Source of the DNA: Amphirosellinia nigrospora
Lineage: Eukaryota; Ascomycota; Sordariomycetes; Xylariales; Xylariaceae
DNA: 64,000 nucleotides
Direction of reading: 5' to 3'
Assembly: GCA_004123355.1 (NCBI GenBank)
Contig: SCHM01000002.1
Span: 4,685,569 to 4,749,568, forward strand
Part shown: positions 37,301-48,423 of the stretch, piece by piece
Layout of the letters: the number at the start of each line of letters is the position of its first letter
How positions within the stretch are numbered: position 1 is the stretch's first letter
Notes under the pieces: generated by a model
What the model saw: only the letters and a program-made list of their open reading frames with translations
Told to the model about the DNA's origin: nothing
Databases searched by the model: none
Made by a program: the position numbers and the translations under genes

Positions 37301-37495
37301 AGAAAATTCCCGCATGGAAACGTCTCGGAATCCATGTGTCAGGTCTTTATCCTTTGGTATAGAGTATAAAATACGTCCCGGGCTAGATTGGGCCAGCTCG
37401 TCGACTAAAGCTGGCAAGAGCCGCGGTCCGCATGGAGTCTGAATGGAATGGCCATCAAGATAAACGACTTCGGAGAGAAAGTGTGCAGACAGCAA
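34343..37495 (-). pseudogene. NRPS-like carboxylate reductase (A-T-R), frame interrupted
   Basis: Fungal NRPS-like reductases activate a carboxylic acid as an adenylate, load it on a phosphopantetheine arm and release it as an aldehyde. Domains in order: adenylation (VVLHTSGSTGSLKP at about 36,882, TSFGTTEAGAMP, YVGRLDDVIVYCTGEKFNP, GKGTIQRKA), thiolation (DLFEHGLDSLQ near 35,690; Ser is the arm site) and thioester reductase (LLTGSTGSLGSYILDLL near 35,390, with NAD(P)-binding glycines, then AAGVWPKREWLPSLVAS). Total length, about 1050 residues, fits the family. The reading frame is interrupted in about three places, so this copy looks inactive unless the breaks are sequence errors. It lies head-to-tail with the UbiA gene, 590 bases away, in a three-gene cluster. 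Confidence 0.85.
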
Positions 37496-38085
37496 AAGAA
37501 AGCGTGAACTGTCAGAGAAAGCAAAAAAAATTGAAAATAAAAAAAGAGTTCAAGGGGCTATTTAATTTTATACAGGGTTGCTGACAATACGTAGTAACTT
37601 TGCTACTAGTGACATTGACTGGGAAATGTGTGGCGTGTAATTATCTGCTATCATGGATGGGTTTCTTGACATATGCCAAAACAGACACATTGCCAAGCCG
37701 CCAGCACCCTGATATCATCAATATTACCAATGCTACCCAACGGCATTTCGAGTAAGAAGCAGTGGAGGGGTGCACGCCGTATCACTGCGTATTAATAGAG
37801 AATTGCATTGGTCTGTGTAACACAGTTTGGCGATATCAACATCTTATGGTTACTTTATGGTTCAGGCCTAGAAGCATGGGTATCAAATGCGGTTAGCTAC
37901 CTATGGGGCCGAAATAGAAGTATTTAGTACCTTGTATATCTACATATACCTACTTGGAGATATGAACACGAGATCTTCCTAGATACATGATTCTGCATGC
38001 AGGACTACCTAGTAGGTACTGAATACGTATCATTCCCCTTACTAAATTGATACCCGCCCTTGTCAGTCTATAGCCAACTACTTTC
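37496..38085. other. Intergenic within the cluster
   Basis: 3' region of the prenyltransferase and promoter of the NRPS-like gene. There is an A-rich stretch at 37,520-37,550. No gene seen. Confidence 0.5.
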
Positions 38086-39096
38086 CTAGACCGACTGTAC
38101 CGTGTTTAATCCACCACGCTTCACGACGTATTCTCCCACAAACCCAGACACAAGCGCACCACCTACTGACCAAAATTGCGCGTGAAACCAAAAGTTACAG
38201 CTGTCAGGGTTCTTCAGGTCTACACTGTATATATAGTAGGCCAAAGCAAGTGAAGCGCCTCCAACGGTTCCGACGTGATAGATGAGTCCAAAGCCTGCCT
38301 GCTGTCCGCATAGCCCCAGAAGCGCCACTTGGAAAACTGACATAACGGTCGCTAGGATTTTGGTATGATCTCCAAAAAGCAATGCCATACTTTTTACGCC
38401 TGCCTGCTTGTCGTCGACGACGTCTTGATGCGCATAGATAGTATCATAAGTAATAGTCCACAAAACGTTGGCGAAAAAGAGTGCGAAATGTGAAATAGTA
38501 TTCACACCGAAGGCTTCTTCGTCTAACAAGGTGACGCAGAAGAAGACAGCCCAGGCAAAAGGGAACCCAAGGAAGACCTGAGGAAAGTATGTAATACGCT
38601 TCATAAGCGCATAAGACCCGAATAGTAGGACGATGGCAACCATATGTAGCCGGCAGGATTCTGGGAATTTATGCATGATAAGAAGTAGAATACCCAACTG
38701 GGAGAAGGTAAAAATGTGGGCTTGCGTGGTCGAGACGGCACCGCGAGCGATTGGCCGGTGACGACACCTTCTCACTTTTCTGTCGAAGTCTTGGTCCATT
38801 GTGTCGTTCCATGAGCAACTGAGACCACGCAAGAGGATATTGATGGGTAGCAGAATACCCGCGAGCTTCAACAAGAGGAGTGGGTCAACAGTATCGTGCT
38901 TAATGCATGCGGTATACATAAGGCCTATCAAGTAGGGGAAGTAGAAAGCGTGAAATCCCGCAGGCCGATCAATGCGCATGAGTTGGGCGTAGGGGATCCA
39001 TCCGGAGGGAATCTTTGAAACTATACCGTCCTTAGGGTCCGAGTAAGGGGGGAGATGAGGAAAGAGGTTTAATGATTTTTCAGAGGTAGTTCTCAT
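38086..39096 (-). CDS. UbiA-family aromatic prenyltransferase
   Basis: Integral-membrane enzyme that attaches a prenyl group to an aromatic acceptor such as a hydroxybenzoate. Single exon, 336 residues, the family length. Both Mg-diphosphate motifs are present: NDTMDQDFD at 97-105 followed by RHRPIARG, and YDTIYAHQDVVDD at 217-229. Substrate-side motif RIDRPAGFHAFYFPYLIGL lies at 41-59. About eight or nine membrane helices. It is closer to the fungal secondary-metabolite UbiA group (for example the DMOA prenyltransferases) than to COQ2 in lacking a mitochondrial presequence. It sits divergently to the P450 and next to the carboxylate reductase, which implies a prenylated aromatic product. No break seen. 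Confidence 0.92.
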   Translation of the reverse strand: MRTTSEKSLNLFPHLPPYSDPKDGIVSKIPSGWIPYAQLMRIDRPAGFHAFYFPYLIGLMYTACIKHDTVDPLLLLKLAGILLPINILLRGLSCSWNDTMDQDFDRKVRRCRHRPIARGAVSTTQAHIFTFSQLGILLLIMHKFPESCRLHMVAIVLLFGSYALMKRITYFPQVFLGFPFAWAVFFCVTLLDEEAFGVNTISHFALFFANVLWTITYDTIYAHQDVVDDKQAGVKSMALLFGDHTKILATVMSVFQVALLGLCGQQAGFGLIYHVGTVGGASLALAYYIYSVDLKNPDSCNFWFHAQFWSVGGALVSGFVGEYVVKRGGLNTVQSV

Positions 39097-39983
39097 GGCG
39101 GATTGCAGGTGCGAGTATCATAAATTTGAAAGAGGTTAAAATGATTGCACTCTGTGGCAATGACTCGTCGGATCGGGTGGAAATCAAAAGCAATGCCGAG
39201 GTTTGTTTAATCCAAGGCCTTGACATCGGGTTGGTAAGATGTACACGTATATATATATACCTAGGTAACTGATTCGACCATTGAGACTATAAATTGTATT
39301 AAAAAATCTCTTTCGTTTTTGCTCACTTTGATACCTATAATGTTTCTACCTAGAATACAAAAGGAAAGTCGCTTGTTGAGCATTGGAAAAGCTTCAACAA
39401 CATTGACCGGAGTCCGCCATTTGGCACCACTAACTTGACAATTACAGTAAGAAACTGGCGGTATGCGAAGGAGGCCTCACTTAGTCGAGGGTTTAGTGTT
39501 GTGTGCCAATGAAAATCAATTGGTCGCGTCGGTGGATAGATACCTAAGTAGGTAGGCTGCCGTAGATAATGTAACCATATGCAGGCTCTGGTGTCTCATT
39601 ACCACAGCCACCATGTCATCCGTATCCATCGACTAGATTATACACGTTGGACAAAAGACTACTTGTTCTGGAGGGAGATGAGTGGAATCAAGTCAGCCTG
39701 GTGCAGTTAATATAGTGGCAAGGATCTGCAGTTTCGCACCTTGCTGCATTGACGAAGCCGGCAATAACAGCCAATTAAGATCGCAGCATTGCCCTATGCG
39801 TGAACCCTTATTACAGAAATTAGAAGATGGGTATCTCGCATGAAGTTGTGTATGATAAATACTTGATGTATCTTAGGGGATAAATACTATTGGCTATAGA
39901 TATTTTTTCAAGGAAGTTTGCCTTTCTCTACGATTTCGAAACCTTCATGTTTTCGTCTTTTCCCTAACACGAATTATGCCAAT
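39097..39983. promoter_or_regulatory. Divergent promoter region, prenyltransferase / P450
   Basis: 887 bases between two start codons pointing away from each other. A TATATATATATA run at about 39,248-39,258 lies 150 bases before the prenyltransferase start on its strand. GATAAATA repeats at about 39,855-39,888 lie 100-130 bases before the P450 start. No binding site for a named regulator is recognised. Confidence 0.5.
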
Positions 39984-41635
39984 ATGATTGCGATCAGTGA
40001 CTTGCAAGTGTTTTCAGCTGGCTTGGGTGCGGTTTTATTCTTTTCTTGTATAGCCCTCTTCATCAACCTTCTTCCACCTCATAAGAAGGGATTTTTGAAG
40101 CAAAAACGCTATGTCATGCCTCCTGGGCCAAAGGGTTGGCCCCTAATGGGCAACTTGGGATCATGGTTTCAAGCACGCCGCTCCGGAATTTCACCTTGGG
40201 TATGAATGATTTAAAACTCTTGCACTTCCTACTATAGGGACTTAATTTTTCTGATAGTGTTTTTTATCACTAGGTCATGAAACAAGCGCGATACGGTGAG
40301 ATGACCACCCTAAGCATGGGTACAAAGACCTGGGTACTATTGAACAGCACCCGCATGGTCAACGAGCTTATCTCTAAACGCACGAACTACACCCACGAAA
40401 GACCTGAAATGCCTATATCAGGCGCGCTCGTCAGTCGTAATATGAGGCCGTTCCTCAAGAGAGCTGCGGACTGGAAACAAGGCCGTCATCTCGTTCACCG
40501 CTCAGTGATGACCGGGGCAAGCTTGGCCAGTCATGGGCGGATCATCGAGGACGCAAGCCTAGGACTTCTTCGGGCTTATCTCTCCGTGACTCACGAGACC
40601 TTCGACCGATGTCATTATCGATACGGCACCGTGATCATGTATAACATTGTTGCTAATTCACCGCTCCAAGAGCCGGACAGACAGTTGGAAAACCTCCAGG
40701 CCGTGACCGCGAATTTCCTTGGGGTGATCAATAGCACTTATATGGAATTCTTTCCGCAATTGACTCGATTGCCCAAATTCCTCCAACCGTGGCGATCTTA
40801 TTGGGAGGGCATCGGCACGGTCCATTATAATGTGTTTAGGAACTGGTGGGTTGCCCTCAAGCCTCTTTCAAGTCCCGAGAAGCCCCCTTCACCTCTCCAA
40901 ACCATCATGAGAGATTTCCCTGGAAACGAAGACGAAAAAATGTACCTAGCAATCGCTCTCATTACCGCAGGAAGTGACAATCCACGTCTAGTCTGCAACT
41001 CTGCCATCGTCGCTTTTGCGACTCATCCGACTGTCGTGAAGAAGGCGCGTGACGAGTTTGCCCTGATTTGCGACTCCGACAAACTGAGACTCCCAAACTT
41101 GGAAGACCTCCTAAAGCTGCCTTATACTTGCGCTATCGTAAAGGAAGTACTACGGTGGCGGCCGGTTTCTTCCCTGCTACCGCCACGCGTGCTTGTCAAG
41201 GATCTCGACTTCGAAGGATACTCCCTCCCTGCTGGGACTGAGTTTTACGTCAACATGATGGCTGTCGGGAGGAACGAGCACGAGCATCCGGATGAGTTCC
41301 GCCCCGAACGCTGGCTCGGGGGCGAGCAAGACAATACAAAGAGGAGTAGAGGCGACATTGGCATTGATCAGAACCTGTGGCAGTACGCCTTTGCGGCGGG
41401 CAAGCGGTCTTGCGTGGGTTGGCAACTGGCTCAGAAGGAGCTGTTTGTGACGTTTGCCCGTCTTCTTTATTGCTTTGATTTCGCCCCGACAAGCGATATC
41501 AACCTCTTAGATGCCAGTTACCATAAGCCAGGCACTTCGATCCCCGTGCACGCAGCCGTGAGAAGCCCGGCTCATGAGCACTTAATCGTAACCAAGTCAT
41601 CCGAGTGTACCACTTGGGGACGAGTCAAGGATTAA
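39984..41635 (+). CDS. Cytochrome P450 of the prenyl-aromatic cluster
   Basis: ER-bound heme monooxygenase. Two exons (39984-40199, 40274-41635) joined across a 74-base intron give 525 residues. Residues 1-35 form a membrane anchor, followed by the hinge VMPPGPKGWPLMGNLG. K-helix ExxR is in KEVLRW, PERF is FRPERW, and the heme loop FAAGKRSCVG places the Cys codon at 41,411-41,413. The I-helix reads AGSDN, with Asn where Thr usually assists oxygen activation. An in-frame ATG at 39,918 would add 22 residues; 39,984 puts the anchor at the N-terminus and is preferred. It is similar in layout to the CYP65 or O-methylsterigmatocystin-oxidoreductase-like fungal P450s. It probably oxidises the prenyl side chain, which is inference from context. 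Confidence 0.9.
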
Positions 41636-42120
41636 GTAAGTATCGGACTATCTACCTTGGTAGTTGACACACATGTTTTCTTTACATTAAAGCCCACCAA
41701 GTCTTGAATATCTAGTTAACAGATTTGAACTTGAAGATCGCACATGACGTAATTTCAATGCGCAGTGTTGCCATGATGAAGGAACAAAAATTAGATAATG
41801 TATTTATATAGCTGTAGGGAGATTTGAGAGTCCCTCACGAAAAAAAGATATGTCAAATTACCCCCTTACTTGTAGCCTAGTCCTAATAGGCAGGGTGTTT
41901 CCCCCCATAGTGTCTCGCTACTGTGCCTTCTTCCGGATGCCCAGGGCTTCCATTGGTAGGAGTTATATTGATTACAGTAATAATCCGGGATATTAATTGC
42001 AGTGGTGGCCCTCGGGTTCTTTACTCAACGATATAGCGCCATATTATTCGATGCAGCGCCGTTTATGTTGTTATGGGGTTCTTGTCCAATCATCCACTTC
42101 GTTGTAGACTGAGAGTACTG
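41636..42120. other. 3' flank and transition to AT-rich DNA
   Basis: Normal composition up to about 42,120, then an abrupt loss of G and C. No gene. Confidence 0.6.
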
Positions 42121-43782
42121 AGCGCCTGCATGTAACATTTTCTTAGAACAAATTTATTTAAGTTTGGTCTGCAAGCATTTATCGCCCTCTATAAGCTTTA
42201 TAATATTATATGCTAAATATGGTTATAATAGCTACTAAAATAAAAAGTATACGAGCGTACTATTTAGCTACTTGACTATATAATAAAATAAGTAGGATAA
42301 CTTGTTTATATATATAATAAATATTTATGCTTTTATATAGTATTTATAGTAATTTTTTAACCTAGTATTATTTTAGCATTCTTGTTTAAAAAAATATTAT
42401 AAATTTAAATAATTTATTTGTTTTTATTAATTAATTAACTAAAGATTTATATTATAAGTTATAAATTTATAAAAATAAGAAATTTTTATAGTTTTTATAT
42501 TTATAGTTTTTATAGTTTTTATATTAATTAGTTATATTAGTTATAATTAAGTTATTTATTTTATTAATTAAATACTTTAAAGCTTTATTATTTATTTTTA
42601 TTGACGTTACTATTAAATATAAAGTATAGTTTTTTAATATTTAGCGTAATTTTTTTTTTGTTTTAAGTATTAAAAAAATAGTACTTTTTATAATTATTAA
42701 ATTAAATAGTTATAAAGTTATTAAAATTATATATTAAGTTTTTATATTATATAACTTTAGCGATATTTTTTTAATAATTTAATTCTTAAATTTATATAAT
42801 TTGTTTTCGTTTAATAAGCTTTTATAAAGTTTTTAAAATAATTTTTTTTTAAAGTTTTTTTATATATTTTTAAATTACTAAATTATAAAAATCGCTAAGC
42901 TTAATTGCTAGAGATTATTTTTAGCTTTAGCGCTTTTTTAAATTTTTCGAACATATTTTTAAAAAAGTTTTATTAATTTATCCGCTATTATATTTTTTAT
43001 ATGAACTTATTTTAGTTATATTATTTTTTATTTAACTTATTTATAAATAAAATATGCTTAAATATTTATATATTTATTTTATTATATTATATTAAGTTTT
43101 TTATAAATATAATAAAATTTTAATTATTATTATAAATAATTATTATATAAAACTTTTTTAGTATTTTTGCTATTTTTTTATTTTTTTTATAACTAACGTT
43201 TAGTTTACTATATAATTATAAAAACTATATTGCTTTTTTAGCTATATTAATTATATTTTAATATTTAGCTTTATATATTAATAAAATTATAATTTACTAT
43301 AATTTTAATAACTAGCTAATTATATTATTATTAAAATTAAAAATATATTTTAAAGTTAATTTTTATATATTTAGATTTTTTTTTAGTTTATATTAGTTTA
43401 GCTTATTAAAAACTATAATAATTTTTAAAAAATAAAACAATAGTTTTTTATATTTAATAAATATTTAAAAATTCGTTTAACCGTTATTTCGTAAATAAAT
43501 ATAAAGTTTAAAGCGAAATAATTAACTATTAATATTATATATATAATATTTAGCTAAGTTTTTATTATTAAATATATTAATAATTTTACGCTAAATTAAT
43601 ATTTACATTTTTATTTATTAAATATATTTATTTTAGCTTAACTTTTTATAGCTTTATTATTATTATAAAAATATTTATTAGTTTATAGTTTTTTAATTTA
43701 TATTATATAAATATTTTATCGATATATTTTTATTAATCGAAATATATAGTTTTATTTATTTTATTATTATATATAAATATTT

Positions 43783-44067
43783 TATTAAGTAGCTAAGGGG
43801 TACGATATTACGTAATAATAAATAAAATAAATATTAGTATATATTGATTTATTTTTTTTAACTATTTATATAAAAGTTAAGCTTTTATATAAAGAATTTT
43901 TTTATACGAAAAGAATTTTGCTATAATATATTATACGACCGAATTAGGCAAAAATATTAGCTTAACTTTATTATACGAACAATTAATACTATAGTTAATA
44001 ATTAATTATTATATATAATTAATACTAATATATTAACTTTATATAAATAATATTATAATTATAATAT
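43783..44067 (+). repeat. Outer element, left LTR
   Basis: Left copy of the outer direct repeat. Matches the right copy along its whole length, with differences mainly of the C/T and G/A kind. Confidence 0.65.
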
Positions 44068-46943
44068 ATTTAAATAATATTAATATAAATTTAAGTTTAT
44101 TATTTAAAATCTTTTATTTAAAGCTATTTTAATATTATTAATTTTTAGTTTATTTTTTTTATTATAAATAAATTATTAATATAAACTACGATAAAAATTT
44201 TTATTTTATTGTTTATAAATATATTATAATTAATATTAATTAGCTTATAATTTAATATAATAAAAACTTGAATAATATTTTAAACTAAACCTTTAAAGCT
44301 TATTTTAAGCTATATGAAGCTTTTTTTAGCTTATAAATTCGCTTTATATTATTTTTAAATTTATATAATTATTTAACGTAAATATTTTCTTTTATTTTTC
44401 CGTAAAAAAACGGTATTTTTACGTTTATTTGTTTTATTTTTAAATTTTAAACCGCTATTATAATAAACAAAATCTTATTATTTATTAGTTTAATAACTAA
44501 AATAAACGTTTTAAAATAATTAATATTTTCGATTTATTTAAATTTTTAAACTATTTATTTCGCTTTATAATAAATAATTTTATTATTAAAGCTACGTTTA
44601 AGTTTATATATATATATATTTTTTTTAATATATATATATTTATAATACGTATTATTAACGTTTAAGTTTTATTTTTAATTAAAAATTTAAATTTAACTTT
44701 TATTTTTTTAATTATTTTTTTTATTTAAGTTTTTTAATATTTTTTTATTATAAAAAGTTTAACTTTATTATTTTATAATTTTAATATAGTTATTAAAACT
44801 AATATAATATATAATATTTAAACTAAATTAAAAAATAAAAGCTAAAAGTTTTTAAATAAATATTTAAATTTAAATTTGCTAAAAATTTTATTAATAATCT
44901 TAAAATCTAGTAGTTTTTTAATAAATAATATAATTTTATTTAAAAAATATAATAAAAAGTTTATAATTAAATTTATTAAATATTTTAATTAAAAATAATA
45001 ATATTTTAACGTTTTTATTTTATTAATAAAAATATAAGTTTTTTTATTTTTATAACTTTATTAGCTATATTATTTATTTAAATATTAATAAAAATTATTT
45101 ATAATATATTAAATAGTTATAAAATTTTACCGGTTATTATAACATTTTATTTAATATTAAAATATATATTTTGTTTTATAGTTTTAATAATTTTATTATT
45201 ATTAATTATTATTTTATAAATAAAATTATTATTATATTTAATTAAAATTTTTAATATTAACTTAAAATTTAGTTTTTTTTATTTAATATTTAAAAATAAA
45301 TATTATAGTTTAATATTAAATATTTTAATATAAAAAATATTAAATTTTAACTATAAACTTTTTTAAAAAATATAACGTTAAATATATTATATAAGCTTTT
45401 ATTATATAAATAATTAATAGTTGCTATAATTTTAAGCTAATATTTTAAATTAATAATATTTTTATTATTATAAATAAAAGTTTTTTATATATTATAATAT
45501 TAAAACTTTTAGTTATATTATTATTTTTATATTATTTTATTAGTATTATTTAAATATTTTTTTTTATATAGTTTATTTATTAGTGTTTTTAAAATAAATT
45601 CGTTTATTTTATTTATATATATAATATAATATTTTTATTTTTATAGTTTAAAGTTAATTAAATTATTAATAAATTTATTAATATATATTTATATATTAGT
45701 TTTATTTTTTATAAGCTTTAATAAGTTTAGCTTATTATATATATTAATTTAAATAAGCTAATATTTTTTTTTATAGCTTTTAATATAAAAAAGTCCGTAA
45801 ATATTAATAAATATATTTTTTTTAAATATTTTTTTTAAATAGTTTTTTTTTATATAATTTTTTATATATTTGTTTAAAAATATAAAATTTATAAATATAA
45901 TAGCTTTAAACGTTATTTATTTTTTATACGATTCTTTTTAACTTTAATAATAACTTTTCGTTAAAATAGTTTATTTATTTATATTATAGTTTTATAAATA
46001 AACTTATTATATATATTATTAAAACTAGTAATATTATTTATGTTATTTTTAATATAAATAAGTTCTCGAATTATATTATTTAAATTATAGTATTTTCGGA
46101 AAAAAAAATTAAATATAATATTATTTTTTCGTTAAAAATATTAAAGCTTTTTTATTAAAAAATTAAAAACTAAAATAAAATTAACTTTTAATTTTAATAC
46201 GTATAAAATATCGGTAAAAATAATTTTAATATAGTTATTTTTTATAATATATTTTTTAACTAAATTCTTTTATTTTTATAAATATTTTTATTTTTTTAAC
46301 GTTTATAATAATAATTCTTTTTAAAATAAACTTTTTATAATTAATTAGTTTATTTTTATTTATATAATATATTAAACGCAGTTTAAATTTAATATTTAAA
46401 CTTATTATAAAAAATAATATTTTATAAGTTCTTAAAAATTATTAGCTTTAGCTATAATAAAAAAATAATTAAATAATAAATCTAAAATTTTTTAAATTAA
46501 AATATTAAAACTATATAAATAAATAATATTATTATTAAATAAAATAATTATTAAAGTTTTTTATAATAATATTTATAACGGTTTAAATTAATAATTTAAA
46601 TAATATTTTTTAAATTATTATTATTATTTTCTAGTTTTAAATATATTATTAATAAAGCTTTTTTTTTTTATATTTGTTATTTTTTTTGCTATATTTTTTT
46701 TTTGTTTACTTTTTTTATAACTTTAAATATAAATCTTAGCATTTTAATTTTATATATTTAATTTTTTATAATATAAATATTTAAGCTTTTTATAAAAATA
46801 AATTTTTTATTTATAAATAAAATAATTATTAATTTTTATTTTTATTTTTTATAACGTTAGTTTTAGCTATCATAGCTATAATATTAACCTTAAATAATTA
46901 ATATAATTATTTTATATAAGCTTTTTTAGTTTTATAGTTTAAA

Positions 46944-48068
46944 AGTTATGCTTTATATATTTAAAAAAACAAAGCTTTAATATATATAATATATTATATA
47001 TAAATCTATAAATAAAGTAAAAAGGAAAAAAGGTTTAAGTTTATATTATAAATAGCTGCTTAAATATTTACGTAAAATAGCTATATTTATTGCTAATGCT
47101 TGTTTTTATTTATTATAACTATATTTATTATAAGTAATAATTATTATAAATAAAGATTATAAATGTTATAGCTAGTAAAGCATAATTATTAAAGCTTATA
47201 AATTTATAACTTTAAGTTATTTAGCTAGTTATAATATTTTAGTTTTTATTATATTTTAAAAAACTTAAGCTTAAGTTTTAAAAGTTTTTTTAAAATTATA
47301 AATAAAATAAACTATAAAATAGCTATTAAAAAATATATATTTTAGTTTAATTTTAACGTAGCTTTTTTAAATTGTTTTAATTTTATTTATTAATTTATAC
47401 GCTATTAAAAAATTTTTAATAGTTATTTAGTTTTAATAAATTATTTGTTTTAAAAAAAAAATAACTGTTTTTTTATTAAACTTTTTATTTATTTAGTTAA
47501 ATATTTTAAAGATTATTTATATATATATAAAATATAAGTTTAATATATAATTTAAGCTATTTTTTATTAATTATATATTTTTTCGTTAAAAAATCTTTTA
47601 TTTATTTTTAATATTAAAAATATTTTTATTTTTTTTAATAATTTATTTAAAATTAGTTTATAAATATTATAAGCTTTTAATATAATTATTATATTAAAAT
47701 TTTATTTATTATTATAATTATAATATTATTTATATATAAAGTTAAAATATTAATATTAACTACGTATAATATTTAATTATTAATTATAATATTAATTATT
47801 TAAATTATGCTTTATATATTCGAAAAAACAAAGCTTTAGTATATATAATATATTATATAAAAATTTATAAATAAAAAAAATAAAAAATCTAAATTTATAA
47901 TATAATAGCTGCTTAAATATTTATATAAAATAGCTATATTTATTATTAATATTTATTTTTATTTATTATAACTATATTTATTATAAATAGCAATTATTAT
48001 AAATAAAGATTATAAGTATTATAGCTAATAATAAAGCATAGTTATTAAAGCTTATAAATTTATAACTA
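46944..48068 (+). mobile_element. Small fossil element with paired end repeats
   Basis: Two direct repeats of about 265 bases (46944-~47212 and 47813-~48068) share GCTTTATATATT, ATAGCTGCTTAAATATTTA and AAAGCTTATAAATTTATAAC. About 600 bases lie between them. It is either an internally shortened LTR element or a small non-autonomous (TRIM-like) one. Fossil, heavily mutated, lying inside the outer element. Confidence 0.5.
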
Positions 48069-48423
48069 CTTTTTTTTTCGAAAAAGAAAATAATTTAACT
48101 AAGGTTAAAATTATAACTATTTTTTAGTAAAAAAAAAAATCGCTTTAAGTTTTTATTAATATAATTTTTTATAAAGCTTTTATATTATTAAATTATTATA
48201 TTAGTTTTTTTATACGTTATTTAAAGTTTTTTTTATTTAATATAATATTTAAATTTTTTTTATTTTTAAGTTTTATTGTTTTTTTTTTTTAAGTTTTTTA
48301 TTTTTTTAATTTAATAATAAATTATTTAAATATTTTTATAATTAATTTATATAATAATAGTTTAATATTTTTTAAATTATAAAAATATTTAATATAAAAA
48401 TATTTTTATTTTTTTTATATATT

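Noticed and set aside
1-42000. CRISPR array or bacterial operon
   Set aside because: No regularly spaced repeats, and all recognisable genes are eukaryotic with spliceosomal introns.
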